DNA from: Metellina segmentata | Lineage: Eukaryota > Arthropoda > Arachnida > Araneae > Tetragnathidae | Direction: 5' to 3' | NCBI GenBank assembly: GCA_947359465.1 | Contig: OX375883.1 | Coordinates: forward strand, 87,662,911 to 87,726,910 | DNA length: 64,000 nucleotides | In this document: positions 1-11,079 of the stretch, piece after piece | How positions within the stretch are numbered: the first letter of the stretch is position 1 | Layout: every line of letters starts with the position of its first letter | Translations under genes and position numbers: made by a program | Notes under the pieces: generated by a model | The model's input: the letters and a program-made list of their open reading frames with translations, nothing else | What the model was told of the DNA's origin: nothing | Databases searched by the model: none

Positions 1-195
1 GTTTATGAAAACAAGGTACTTCCGAACGGCGCCGCGGGGAACTGCGGTACAAATTGCACGCAAGTTGGACGTGCGTCGCCCCAGCGGCGCTGGAGGCATG
101 TACGCACTGCTGCATTGGATTTAATGTATCTCAGACCGCACTTGCGTTGCGGCAGCGGCGCCGCACGTTGAAAAACCGGATGTGTGCACCGGGCC
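1..195 (+). mobile_element. PIF/Harbinger-like MITE, right half (cut by window start)
   Basis: The sequence matches the right part of the complete copy at 53367-53817 almost base for base, including the GC-rich end and the terminal motif CACCGGGCC. It is followed by TAA at 196-198, a possible 3-bp target duplication; the left end is outside the window. No coding capacity. Confidence 0.75.
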
Positions 196-198
196 TAA

Positions 199-250
199 GT
201 GCGCCAAGGGCAGGTCGTTGGCACAGCTATAAACGTAGACTGAAGCTGAA
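199..250 (-). repeat. Degraded terminal repeat of the 8-bp-TSD MITE family
   Basis: The stretch resembles the right terminal repeat of the element at 9106-9916: GTGCGCCAA, then a TTGGCA segment, then ATAAACGTAGACTGAAGCTG. It directly abuts the Harbinger-like MITE, so that MITE probably inserted into it. The match is partial. Confidence 0.45.
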
Positions 251-473
251 ACCATGTGGTAGGAGAAATATTTCTTAGTTCAGTTTAAATTTACAACCTA
301 TTTTCGAATATAAAATAACTTTTTTTTCAAAATCTCTATATTTTTCCGTAAATATTCTTATTTTCTATTTGAATCAAATAAACTTAAAATTAATAACTCT
401 TATTATCCAAGAAACAATTTAACTTATTAAAACAATCGTAAATATTGCCCTTAAAAGAAGCATCATTTTGAAA

Positions 474-650
474 ATAGTTGCAGTCTATGTTTAAAACGAT
501 GGCCACCGCCTTGGCGTACTTCTAAAGTCGCCAAAGAAAGAAGTTTTAACGGATTTTGAAAGTAATTTCTAGAATATTCAAAATGAAAATTTAAACTTTC
601 GGCTTGCCGAGGTTGCCATGAAAGACGAAATAACAAAGCATCTTATTTTC
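474..650 (-). repeat. Degraded end of the 8-bp-TSD MITE family
   Basis: A terminal-repeat-like stretch (GCCTTGGCGTACTTCTAAAG) is followed by the family's subterminal segment with TTCTAGAATATTCAAAATGA and GCCGAGGTTGCCATGAAA. The same order is seen near the right-hand part of the copy at 45738-46561. It is truncated and diverged, with no target duplication visible. Confidence 0.5.
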
Positions 651-1079
651 TAGTTGAAAGAAAAATCACATTAAAAGCTGATGAACTTAAAATATTTCAT
701 TTATACCTTTTCCGCCGCATCATGACGTTTCACGGCCTTTAGATAACAGATCCGCTTTTTTAGGAAACCGTAGCTTTACCTACGAAATATGCAACAACGT
801 ACGCTAACTAGTTCAAAATCCAAGTTCTCCAGGTTTACCATTAAACTAATAAGCTTCTCACAAAGGATTCTTTTCAAAAAGGAATTAGCAAGACTTATTT
901 GTCTTCTATATAAACGTAAAAAAAGCTGATAAAGGCAAAAATAGGAATTTTTTTGTAAAAAATTTAAAAAATCGGTCATTTTTTCAAATTTTACGAAAAG
1001 TCGGAAGAATCTACTACCTGAAGTAAGGACACACTTTCCTTATTATTTTTTTTTTACATTTATCCTTTGGCTGTAATTC

Positions 1080-1210
1080 CATAACATAATTTAATTCAAA
1101 GAAAAAAGCGGAAATTTTCGGAAGAAAAAAAAAACGGAAATTCTCAAAAGGGGGAAAAAAGCGAAAATTCTCGAAAGAAAAAAAAAACGGAAATCCGCGT
1201 AAACGCGGAA
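1080..1210. repeat. Purine-rich imperfect tandem repeat
   Basis: Three or four imperfect units of the form A-run, then CGGAAATTCTC plus an A/G stretch follow one another. Open frames across this block are compositional, not genes. Confidence 0.6.
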
Positions 1211-1247
1211 GATTTTCACCCCTGTCTCTAGTCCAAGTTTCTAACTT

Positions 1248-1495
1248 CGGGATCGTTGAAGATAGAGTGAAAATTTCAACAGATTTCAAATCAGCGTAAA
1301 ATTCTCTGCCAGAGCGATAACAAAACAGATTTATTATTCAGTTATCTACCATTTGATTTATTAATTATTTATTAAGAAATTGATTATTTATTTAAAGAAA
1401 ATCACGTTTAAAGTAACGTTCTTGTGTAAAATTTTCCGTAGATTTCAAATCCGTTGAAATTTTTAATCTGTCTTTAACGATTCCGATTTTACAAA
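1248..1495. repeat. Imperfect inverted repeat
   Basis: The segment about 1248-1317 (containing AAATTTCAACAGATTTCAAA) is the diverged reverse complement of about 1405-1495, with roughly 90 bases between the arms. It may be the core of a fold-back transposon relic; no target duplication was found. Confidence 0.45.
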
Positions 1496-1744
1496 AACAA
1501 ACTAAACAATGCCAGTCAAAAATTTTTGTTCGTTTTGGGTTTCCCTCCGCTCGAATCGTTTGGTGCAGGAAATGAAATGTTGCCGCTACAAGAGAAAAAA
1601 CGTTCTCCAACTGTTTGAGACCGCTATGACGATCGTTATGCAAATGGCGGCCCCGCTAGTTTTCGTTACGCTCACAAACAACGCTCTATAGGAAACCAAA
1701 GCCATCTGTTTGAATAAACAACGTGTTAGTGACGTCGTCCACGG

Positions 1745-2045
1745 CTAAATTACGGCTGCAAGAAAACGGCTCCGCTTTCTTAGGAAACCGTAGCTTTACT
1801 AGCTGACGGTCCCGCGTCTGGTTGAGTATCAATGTCGTCGTCATCTTCGGGGCACTCATCAATGAGCTCTCATTTTTTGAATGAGTTCATCGTCACTGAG
1901 AATTTGGAATCCAGGGTCCGAAGAATCACACACCAGCCACTCGTCTACGTCATCTGTACTGCACTCGGAACAACAAGGGACGTTCCTTATGTACTCACTT
2001 GACACGTCGTCCCCTACGTTTACGTCATTCACAGGCGAGAAACTT
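1745..2045 (-). pseudogene. pogo/Tigger-type transposase C-terminal relic
   Basis: Reading the minus strand gives a segment containing EWLVCDSSDPGFQILSDDEL followed, after a frameshift and in-frame stop, by the acidic stretch DECPEDDDD. A tryptophan motif with xDPGFQxLxDDEx and then an acid-rich tail is the usual C-terminal end of Tigger/jerky (pogo-class DDE) transposases. No DDE core or CENPB-type DNA-binding domain is seen, so this is a broken fragment. A short segment next to it (CTTAGGAAACCGTAGCTTTAC-like) recurs near 745-780. The assignment rests on motif recognition only. Confidence 0.5.
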
Positions 2046-3530
2046 TTAAAATTCGGATATTTCTGATTTCTTTTTTTCTCAAAGCGATCCGGATAATTAG
2101 CGATCTTGATAACTAGAGTTCGTATAATTGGAATTCTACTTTACTTTGTTTGAAATAACAAATTAAAAATTGACTACATCCTTGATACAAGGTACAGTAG
2201 TAATAGGAGACATGACAATTCTAATCCCCCCTGCAATTTAGTCCTGGGCACCTTACACATCTTGATGTAGGGAGGCAAACAACATCACAAATTTTAATTC
2301 TATACATTGATGGATATTTGCCTCAAGTATCCATCAATGTCCATTGTTGATGAAAGCGATGTGACATAATAACTATTATATCGATTAACTAAATCCATTT
2401 CAATTTTGAACATATATTTATTACAAGACAGGACACTGACACAAAGACGATGAAACACAAAAGAGAAGTGAGAGGTTATTCCGACGTGGTCTTTCTGATA
2501 CCACGTTCCAAGAAAATCTTACGAATTCCCCATCGGGTAGGGAAGACGCGCGTTACAATCCCTTTCGTAGGGATTATCTGGAGATATGTGGCTAAGTTGC
2601 CACAAGCGATATGGTAAATGCGATGCGATAATATTTTGAGAAAAGGAAATGCGATATAGTTACAGACACAACTTTATTAAATGATATCTGCGAGATACTA
2701 CACAGACTACGTCCATTCTGCGAGCGCGATAGGTCACAAGAACAGTTGTTCTTGTATTCTAGTTGTTACTTATTCTAGTAAATGAACATCGATAGATGAC
2801 AAAAAATGAATTCTGATAAGATTACGAACAAGAAATATTGGATGCGATTACAGAAAAGAACACGAATTAAATACAATTATACAAAAGAACACTGTGAGCC
2901 GGAATCTAACATGACTCGGATTAAATGTCCGTTTCCCGATGAATCCCGAGGTGTAATTATAGTTTCAATTTGGAATGAGGTGTTAACAACTATATTGCTA
3001 GGTTTTTCTGATAATGAAAAAATTCAAGTCAACAAGTCAGTCAAGGTAGTCAATTCAAGTTTTTTAATTACAGAATACTGTATTATCACCAGGAATACCT
3101 AATGCCTACCTACCCTAAGAACTGCCCTAAATACAATGTCTTACCCTGTCGGTTGCCGTAGAAACGGGTCCTACTCTATTTTTCATAGGGAATGTTAGAA
3201 GAAATGAGGCGTTGCGGATACAAAGGTCGAACACAATATTGTGAGAACATTTCCCCTCCATATTTTGGTTTGTCAGACATTAGTGAATAATAGTATTAAC
3301 TTTTTAGTTGAATTCTCTCTCTCCCTTTCTAACCATATAAAAGTAGGGCTGACAGTAGCTCTCTTATCTTCTAAGAGCGGTAGAGCTCCGCGTTTAAATG
3401 CGTTTTTCTGGAAACCATCATTTGTTGAGAGTTCGCCTTCGTATCGCCTTAAATGTTTTCAAGTTTGTCACATTTATTTTATGACCCAGGCAACCCAATA
3501 AGGGCTTAGGGCCGGACAAGGGGTGGCCGG
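2046..3530. other. No gene recognised; AT-rich intergenic or intronic DNA
   Basis: I see no recognisable coding exon or repeat family here, apart from a perfect 13-bp hairpin at 2304-2340 (arms ACATTGATGGATA and its complement, 11-base loop). A 98-codon open frame at 2806-3102 has no recognisable motif and is probably chance. Confidence 0.5.
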
Positions 3531-4265
3531 TAGGAGACTCCTGGTCTCACAGGTATCAGCAGAAAAATATAGGTCAAAAATGTTCTATATCTAAAGATGC
3601 CGCATACATAAAAATTTACAATAATCCTCTGCAAATAATGGAATGCAGGATATCAAAATTTAAAAACCTCAGAGAAAACAGATCTCGAAAAAAGAAAAAT
3701 AACTTTAATAAGGATGAATATCAAAACTCAACCACTACAAGTAACAAAGTTTTATTATTTTAACGACAAATTGGAAATATTATTTGTAAAGATATTTACT
3801 TTTCGCTGAGATTTATGCTAGTAAACTACCTCTTTCCGCAGCCAACCACTCGTGTAAAAACGAAATGAATCCTGGATGCAACGTTTCAAGTTGATTGTAA
3901 ATACATCGGGATTTGGGTTTGTGAGCGCCATGCAAGCGCTCATAATTGTATTTTTGTATTGAACGTGTAACAACTACTAGCGTTCTTGTAAACGTTGTTG
4001 TGCCTTGATAATATAGTATATTTATTAAGAACGCACAAACTGATATCAGTGAATGTAATTCTAAGTTATGCACTGGCAAACTGTAACTATGCTACGGAAT
4101 GTAATAGAAAATAAATTTGGAAGAACTGGAGGTGTAAAAGAGTTGAGATCAGTGTTCTTTGTATTTTGTATCGTCCTTAGCTAATTAATAAATGTAACAT
4201 TCATTTTTCTAACAAGTGTTTGTCTCCGTGTATGCGATTAGAAAAGCTAAGCAGCAACTGCTTGG
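3531..4265. other. No gene recognised
   Basis: AT-rich sequence. A short block at 4080-4200 has AATAAA-like signals but no paired terminal repeats, so I do not call an LTR. Confidence 0.4.
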
Positions 4266-4271
4266 CCACTC

Positions 4272-5500
4272 TTAAGCCGCGTTTACACCATAGAGTTCTT
4301 TTTATTTTTCTCCCCTTTTTGTGATGAAGATGTTTTATAACCCCCTTGCAGCAGCAGCCTGCGTAATTTTGTCGAAACCACGGGCACCTCGGAGGTACTG
4401 GAAGAGACCATCGTTAAAAGCGAGAGGCAAGCGATGAGTGCAAAATGTCACCGATAGCGAACAAACACGCCAAATCGCCACCCCGACACGAGACGATAAA
4501 ATTATTGCCGTCTTGAGGATAAAATTAGAGCCGTTTCTCGAAATATCTTCGATGTTGGGAGAGGGTCGCGATTGCAACTTCGGTGTAAAAGCGGCGTAAA
4601 GACGCGTTGCAAAACCATTTTTTTCCCCCACCAGGTGTTGGTAAAGTTCAAAGAACTGCGACATTTTGGGTGGACATAACTCCGCGACGAAATTTGGGAT
4701 GGAAATGCTTCCCTATTTCGTCCCCTTTCGGTGTTGCAGACAATCACCCCCTCCACTCTGCCCTTCGGCGCCCCGTGGTCGCTCACGCCGCTATTTGTTC
4801 GCTCTCTGTGACATTTTGCCCTCATCGCTAGTATTTTGCCTACAGCACAAAGGGGCGATCACTCTTCTCAAAAGGCCCGGTGCACACATCCGGTTTTTCA
4901 GCGTGAGCGATAAATTGCCAAATTTGGCATACCTTTCCCCAGAACCAAACATGGAGATAAAAATTTCCCAACTCCATACGCATGCGCAATTGCTATGATT
5001 CTTACACCCGTGAGATGGTCGTCGCTGCTGCCGCAACGCAAGTGCGGTCTGAAATACATTAGATCCAATTGTGCAATGCACACATGCCTCCAGCGCCGCT
5101 GGGGCGATGCACGTCCAACTTGCGTGCAATTTGTACCGCAGTTCCCCACGGTCGCCGCACATGAGTCTCCGTTCCGAAGTACCTTGTTTTCATAAACAAA
5201 TGGAATACAAAACATAATTAATAAATGGTTGTATCCAGAAACGTCTATTTTGTTTCAAAATATACTTTTTTTTCCCAAGTAAACGAAATAAACACGTTTT
5301 TTTTTCGATAGAATATTTAACGCAAATGGCGCGAAATGAGTTCGTGCGTCATTTCACTGTTATGTGTGCATAGTTGGTCTTCGGTGCCGCAGTGGCGCCG
5401 CACGATGAAAAGCCGGATATGTGCACCGGGCCTAATGGTGTGAGAAGAGTGCTCACTCCTTTGAGTTATAGGCAAAGCGTTTACACCGCATTGGGTCACC
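4272..5500. repeat. Fold-back element complex hosting a Harbinger-like MITE
   Basis: Several inverted pairs are nested here. About 4428-4490 pairs with 4768-4832 (shared cores AGCGATGAG, AAAATGTCAC and AGCGAACAAA). About 4833-4870 pairs with 5436-5475 (ATTTTGCCTA, CACTCTTCTCA), just outside the Harbinger-like MITE at 4874-5432. The arrangement suggests an older palindromic element into which the MITE inserted. The outer boundaries are uncertain. Confidence 0.5.
4874..5432 (-). mobile_element. PIF/Harbinger-like MITE
   Basis: Terminal inverted repeats begin GGCCCGGTGCACACATCCGG on the left, and the right end is the diverged complement. The interior matches the copy at 53367-53817 in the opposite orientation, including the GC-rich block around 5020-5155. 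Flanks are AAA and TAA, which would be a one-mismatch 3-bp TWA-type target duplication. It is longer than the 451-bp sister copy because of an extra segment near 4905-5000. No transposase is present. Confidence 0.75.
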
Positions 5501-5829
5501 AAAAAATATTCCGAAAGCGGACAAGCTCCGCCACACGTTTTAGGTGGAATTTTGATGTGAATTTGTATTTGAAAGCAGACCAGTACTAGGTGGCCAGAAC
5601 GGAAAATTGAGCGTTACAAAAAAAATGGGCTTCGAGATCGGTCAAAATTTACTATATTATCAACGGGAACAAAACCAACTTAGTGTCATTCGATAGATGA
5701 AGGAACAAAGACTTGTTGGGACCTTCAGTTAGCGCTCTTTGATGAGCAGTATGGGGCGGCGACGTTTTTGGAACTTTCCGTTGCGCCGCACGAACTTCAT
5801 TAAATTGTAGCAATTGTGTGTCGATTGGA

Positions 5830-6200
5830 TTGGGGGTTCACTGGTCTTGGATAACCTGGCGCACCTAACGCGCCTCCCACATGCCCGGTTCTTTAGTTTT
5901 TTTCATTCGAAGCTTTCCCTGCCAATCCGGTGTGGGTTTTAGGTAACTCGGTACGGAGGGGTCTGCTTCCATTCTAGAGAGAGGGGGTTCACTGGCGTAA
6001 GGGCCATATATGGCCATGCTGCTCCAAACAAGACATGCAATATCCAGTACCAGAGACACACATGAAAGTTTTCTCTGACATATTAGAGAGAAATACACCC
6101 AGTTGGGAATGTACCAGACAGGAATCGAACCTGTGCCCCTACAACTCGCAGGTTGTTAGGGGAGTGGCGATTGATCCATGACGGTGTAGCTGCTATGGGA
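5830..6200 (-). repeat. tRNA-derived SINE, second head type
   Basis: On the minus strand a tRNA-like head (about 6190-6115) carries a good RNA polymerase III B box, GGTTCGATTCC, and a TGGATCAAT A-box-like stretch. It is followed by a roughly 250-bp body not shared with the main SINE family. A related head is seen on the minus strand at 56165-56255. The head does not fold into a convincing functional tRNA, so I call it SINE-derived. Confidence 0.55.
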
Positions 6201-6354
6201 GACGAAACCCTGACAGAGTTAAAAATTGATCTCCATAGTTGAATGTAATAGACATGTCACGCTAAACAAAAGCCGGAGAAAGTTTAAAAGTAAATTGAGG
6301 GGATGTCTACAGACTCATTGTTGTAAATGATATATTCTTTCACTGATCAAAGTA

Positions 6355-7822
6355 CAGTGAAACTTCGATTAACCGTCACTCTTTTAAGACGACGGTTATA
6401 GATATAACAAACGCGATTCTTTTTTGGCGCGATTCTGATAACTTTCAAGGTACAACTGCTGTAACGGCCGTAGTCTAAATTCTCTCTTTGCGTGATTCTT
6501 ATGACTTTTAAGGTACAACGGCTGTAACGGCCGTAGTCTAAATTCTATCTTTGCGTGATTCTTATGACTTTCAAGGTACAACGGCTGTAACGGCCGTAGT
6601 CTAAATTCTCTCTTTGCGTGATTCTTATGACTTTCAAGGTACAACGGCTGTAACGGCCGTAGTCTAAATTCTCTCTTTGCGTGATTCTTATGACTTTCAA
6701 GGTACAACGGCTTTAACGGCCGTAGTCTAAATTCTCTCTTTGCGTGATTCTTATGACTTTCAAGGTACAACGGCTGTAACGGCCGTAGTCTATATTCTCT
6801 CTTTGCGTGATTGTTATGACTTTCAAGGTACAACGGCTGTAACGGCCGTAGTCTAAATTCTCTCTTTGCGTGATTGTTATGACTTTCAAGGTACAACGGC
6901 TGTAACGGCCGTAGTCTAAATTCTCTCTTTGCGTGATTCTTATGACTTTCAAGGTACAACGGCTGTAACGGCCGTTGTCTAAATTCTCTCTTTGCGTGAT
7001 TCTTATGACTTTCAAGGTACAACGGCTGTTATTGGCCGTTGTCTAAATTCTTTCTTTGCGTGATTCTTATGACTTTCAAGGTACAACGGCTGTTATTGGC
7101 CGTTGTCTAAATTCTTTCTTGGCGTGATTCTTATGAATTTCAAGGTACAACGGCTGTTATTGGCCGTTGTCTAAATTCTCTCTTGGCGTGATTCTTATGA
7201 CTTTCAAGGTACAACGGCTGTTATTGGCCGTTGTCTAAATTCTTTCTTTGCGTGATTCTTATGACTTTCAAGGTACAACGGCTGTTATTGGCCGTTGTCT
7301 AAATTCTCTCTTTGCGTGATTCTTATGACTTTCAAGGTACAACGGCTGTAACGGCCGTAGTCTAAATTCTCTCTTTGCGTGATTCTTATGACTTTCAAGG
7401 TACAACGGCTGTTATTGGCCGTTGTCTAAATTCTTTCTTGGCGTGATCGTGGTACAACTGCTGTACCGGCCGTAGTCTAAAGATTAACCGTCAGTCCGTT
7501 ATTACGGAGCCTCGCTCAGAAAGCACAAGCTACGAAGAAACAAAAGAAAATGACTGTAAATTTTAAAATTTGAATATGTATGTACGTCTAGAGCGTGTAA
7601 GTTCATGTAACAATATGTACTGTACTGTACTTATTGTACATTGTGTTTCTGTAAAATAAAATACATGTATGTAAAGTGTATTTCCAGTTCGTAAACGTAC
7701 ATTTTTTATCATTCGGTCATATAATGGATGAGGGTTGGTTGTGGTTTAAGGTTTTTCTGTTATCCTGTTCGATTAACCGTGACTCCCGGTTCCGACCCTG
7801 ATGCTTAATCGAAGTTTCACTG
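6355..7822. mobile_element. pogo-like non-autonomous element with internal minisatellite
   Basis: The left end CAGTGAAACTTCGATTAA and the right end, its exact complement over the same 18 bases, are flanked by TA on both sides (6353-6354 and 7823-7824), as expected for a Tc1/mariner-superfamily insertion. The end sequence resembles pogo/Tigger termini. No transposase is encoded; most of the 1468-bp interior is the tandem array at about 6420-7470. Confidence 0.75.
6420..7470. repeat. 63/64-bp minisatellite, about 17 units
   Basis: The unit contains GCGTGATTCTTATGACTTTC then AAGGTACAACGGCTG. Two variants exist. A 63-bp form has GTAACGGCCGTAG and fills roughly 6420-7010. A 64-bp form has GTTATTGGCCGTTG and fills most of 7020-7470, with one 63-bp unit (about 7345) embedded in it. 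Because 63 is divisible by three, the first half is open on the minus strand as a 21-residue periodic frame; it closes where 64-bp units begin. It is not a gene. Confidence 0.9.
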
Positions 7823-8282
7823 TACAGTGACAATAGGGCCAGCTAAACTTTGTACGGACACTTGAAACTTCTACCCTCGTCTCTCTCACTTATCATCTCT
7901 TCAGCTTCGGCAGTAGAAATAGAGCACCGACGTTATCGCACGGTTCGTCCACTGATCCGAATTCCCTCGGCTAGTTTCACCTGTACCTGACTTTTACGAG
8001 AGTGCGATTACTCACGTAAACAACGGATAACTTTTGGGCTCCAGTACAGGAAGTGTTGTGCTGCAAGCGATGCGTGAAAATGAATACGGACATACGCTAC
8101 TTCCTCACATTCTTGTCTGGGAAGCTTCCGGAAAAGGGGTGTTCATTACTTTCTTTTAAAAAAATCAGTCTTCCTGAATAGGATGCTTTACAGGTGTGTT
8201 GTGACTCACTGTCAGGGCCGTTCAGAGTTGCTAGATTGGGTGCGATTGCATCTTCTGGGTACTTTTTTCTACTTTGTTGGGG

Positions 8283-8640
8283 ATGGGGGACCTCAAAAAA
8301 ACCGGACAGAATTTATAAAAAATCAAGTATTTATTTTTATAAGTCAACTTCAAAGTACTCTCCGTTTGCAATGGTGAATAAGTTTCTTCCCCTTCTGGAA
8401 GCAATTCGTAAACTCAGTCAGAGATGTTTCTGAAAGCTTGTGTCGTTTTTTGTTTGACCTCATCCACGCGTCAACAAAACGTATTCCTTAAGGTCGTTTT
8501 ATCCACGGGAACAAAAAATAGTCGCACAGAGATTGAGTGAATAGGGAGTGTGGGGAAACGGGGTATGCCGTACTACATATGCTCTGCCCACCAGAATATC
8601 TGTCCGGTTTCTTTGGGTGCCCCTTCGTATAATATACTAC
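8283..8640 (-). pseudogene. mariner-type transposase relic
   Basis: The ends contain inverted motifs: CTCAAAAAAACCGGACAG on the left and the complement of CTGTCCGGTTTCTTTGGG on the right. The minus strand reads, across frame changes, TEFTNCFQKGKK and then ANGEYFEVDL, resembling the extreme C-terminus of mariner transposases (FxNCFxxWxxRWxxCIxxNGEYFEGD). The N-terminal and catalytic parts are deleted, leaving about 350 bp. Confidence 0.6.
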
Positions 8641-8817
8641 GTAGCTTTATTCAATTGCATCGGCAGTGAACTCAAACAAAAGTGTTAACTGCATAAAAAT
8701 ATATTTTATATTCTACATGGATAATCAATATGTCGTGGTTCACACAAAAATACCAAATTTTAGAGGACTGCAATGATTGTTTACATTGATTCAAATTGCT
8801 ATACTACCCTAAATACG

Positions 8818-10172
8818 TACACTACCCAACAATAATGGACCGGACAGCAAGTTGGGATGGTAAAAGGGAAATAATACATGCTTTAATAGGGGATGGTCCC
8901 CCAAGTGCGCTGCAATTACACTAGCAACCCTTCTGGGCAAACTTTCAACAAGGTTTTGATACACAGCTATGGGTATTTGTGTCTATTCCTGCTGCAAGAA
9001 TGTCGCCACCTCAGCTGTAGATTTCGGACGCCACAAATGTTCTATGGGGTTTAGGTCGGGACTCTGAGTAGACCAGGGAAGACGTCTTACATCTATATCT
9101 CGATGGGTACAGCTACACTCTACGTTTAGGAGTGATGGCAACGGCTTGGCAATTTTTTTTTGGCGCACTTCTAGTAACGAGTTACGATAAATTAAGGCAA
9201 CCCATCTTTCGCTGCTGTTGTTGTGGTTTTCATGGCAACCTCGGCAAACGGAAACTTTTAATTTTCTTTTTGAATATTCTAGAAAGTTCTTCCAAAATCT
9301 GTTAAAATCGTTTGATTTCATTGGTTCGTTTGAAATTTTTTCTTTCCTCCCATTGGTTATTTTGTTTTTAAAATATCCTTTGGTTTCATTGATCCTTTTA
9401 AATCGTTTTATGTGATATCATTGGTCCTTTTATTTGTATTTTGACAGTTGTGGAATTTTTATTTTGTTATAATAGCTTTCACGACAGGATTAAGAGTTTT
9501 GTTTTTTTGACCATTTTCGTTTTCATTATTTTTTTACGAGAGAATTCTGACTTTATCAGGTATTAGTTCTTGCTTTTTTTTCTTTTGTAAATCTTTTTCC
9601 TTTTTCAACATGCTTACTGTATTTAGTGTAATTGATAAGTTTCAGGTTATTCTTACCATTCGTAGCTTAGTTTCTCTGCTAGTTCACAAATGTGTTTTGA
9701 TATGTGCTTAAGTTTACTACTTTTTGTGAATATTTTTTTTTAAACATACTTTTTAAAACGTTCTGAAATATGCTTAAAAAGTGTGTTGTAAAAAGAAAAA
9801 AAATTGTGACATTAAAAGAGTTAGAAAATAATTATTTCCTTGGCGACTTTAGAAGTGCGCCAAAAAAATCGCCAAAGCCGTTGCCATCACTCATAAACGT
9901 AGAGTGTAGCTGTACCTCTCGATGTCACTACTTGACAGAGGCTGCAACATGACATGGAGCGTTGTCCGTCCTGGATATAACATTCGTTCATTCCATCAAA
10001 GGGTAGCGTAGGGAGAACCTGATTGTCCAAAATGTTCATGTAGGCGTCTCAGTTCAATTAACCGGTAACACCATGCAAAGCTCCCAGACCATCCCACGAA
10101 AAACAGCCCCAAACAAATATGCAAGTTTTATGCAAATCCGCTGGCGTAGGGTCCAATATTGTAAGGTAGAAT
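8818..10172 (-). mobile_element. Tc1-like deletion derivative, split by a MITE
   Basis: The left end is TACACTACCCAACAATAATG and the right end is the complement of a related sequence. The minus strand encodes the C-terminal Tc1 signature RLPWSTQSPDLNPIEHLW (about 9087-9034) and the end of the transposase. The N-terminal half is missing. An 811-bp MITE interrupts it at 9106-9916. Without that insert it is about 540 bp, close to the 577-bp sister copy at 28001-28577, which suggests both descend from the same internally deleted element. Confidence 0.7.
9106..9916 (+). mobile_element. MITE with about 65-bp terminal repeats and perfect 8-bp target duplication
   Basis: It starts GGTACAGCTACACTCTACG and ends with the complement. 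The inverted repeats continue through CGTTTAxGAGTGATGGCAACGGC-type sequence to GCGCACTTCTA. The 8-bp sequence TCTCGATG flanks it at 9098-9105 and 9917-9924 and is perfect. The interior is AT-rich with no transposase frame. An 8-bp duplication fits hAT, P or Merlin families, but the ends lack the usual hAT CAG start, so the superfamily is open. Other copies lie at 43220-44063, 45738-46561 and 54706-55129. Confidence 0.85.
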
Positions 10173-10174
10173 AT

Positions 10175-10900
10175 ATAATTATTGTAGTATCCCAAGGACT
10201 CAGAAAATTACTGTACTATCCTACGTTCACTAAAAATGGTTCCTGGAAAGTTTAAGCAAAAGTTAAAGTTTCTGTACCACCTTAAACAGCCACTATACAT
10301 CCCACCAGAATCTCAGGACTTGAAAATATGTGGTACTAATGGGAAAAAGTGGATAGAAATCGCGATATTCAGAGCATAGAACGCAAAAACTATAAGATAA
10401 ATAAGCAAACCTATTTTAAAAAATCAACACAAATTCTTCTTCAGTGCAAAAATACGCACAAGAAAACCATTTTTCACGCTTTTATAGTGTTTCTGTAGAA
10501 AATAGACTAGGGGCACACTCAATTTCGTGACCTTTAAAACCGCTTTAAAATATTTTAGCCAAAAGGAATTGTTTCTTAGCCTAACGTTTCTAAATGTGTA
10601 CTTTACCAGTTATAAAAATGCAGTTCAAATTGTGCTTGCAACTTACAAAAATCTCTCCCTGACGTATACTCAATTTCGAGAGCCACTGTTTACACAGTAT
10701 TTTAAACGGCTGCGTTTTCATTTTGTTCATAATCTCTTCTTTGCAAATAGAATTCTTTAGTTACCACAGCAACAGCTTATTGCCATTCTAGTGAAACCAA
10801 ATTATGCTGAACTCTTGTAACAAACATATCTTCTTTTTCAAACGGGTTTTTATAAAACAGACCGATGTCTATGCGTTTCTTAGCTTAGGGGATGGAATGT
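10175..10900. other. No feature recognised (downstream of sowah exon 4)
   Basis: AT-rich sequence without a repeat or coding exon that I recognise. On the minus strand it is the start of the intron after sowah exon 4. Confidence 0.4.
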
Positions 10901-10906
10901 ACTTAC

Positions 10907-11050
10907 CTTAGGATGGTGCAGAATTCTGTTCTCTTTGTCGGGGGTGAGCGGCGAGTGGGATCGTTTGGTGTTCTTCCTTTTTTCCATGTCGTCGAAATGC
11001 TGGACTCGGTCCCTCACTTTCCCTGCGCTGGCCATTGTCCATTCCTCACC
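10907..11050 (-). CDS. sowah: sosondowah exon 4 (linker exon)
   Basis: A 144-bp exon (48 codons, phase 0 at both ends) is bounded by a CTTGTTGCAG acceptor and an AAG-GTAAGT donor. It reads GEEWTMASAGKVRDRVQHF, then DDMEKRKNTKRSHSPLTPDK and onward to HHPK. A short basic VKxRxQxFxxM segment in front of the ankyrin repeats is a feature I associate with SOWAH proteins. Exon 3 ends in phase 0, so the junction is consistent. The family's ankyrin repeats should follow, but I find none between here and base 1, so they must lie outside the window or after a very long intron. Assignment to sowah depends on phase, strand and that motif. Confidence 0.65.
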
Positions 11051-11079
11051 CTGCAACAAGAGTAAAATCACGTTAACCC

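Noticed and set aside
4502..5215. Overlapping frames of 100-123 codons on both strands
   Set aside because: They lie in GC-rich inverted repeats of the Harbinger-like MITE and recur in its other copies in several frames; no domain.
6396..7022. A 208-codon minus-strand frame with a perfect 21-residue repeat, looking like a repeat protein
   Set aside because: It is produced by a 63-bp minisatellite (63 is a multiple of three) inside a pogo-like element, closes as soon as 64-bp units begin, and all three frames are largely open. No gene context.
6420..7470. Regular repeats resembling a CRISPR array
   Set aside because: The whole 63-bp unit is conserved; there are no variable spacers, the host is eukaryotic and no cas genes are present.
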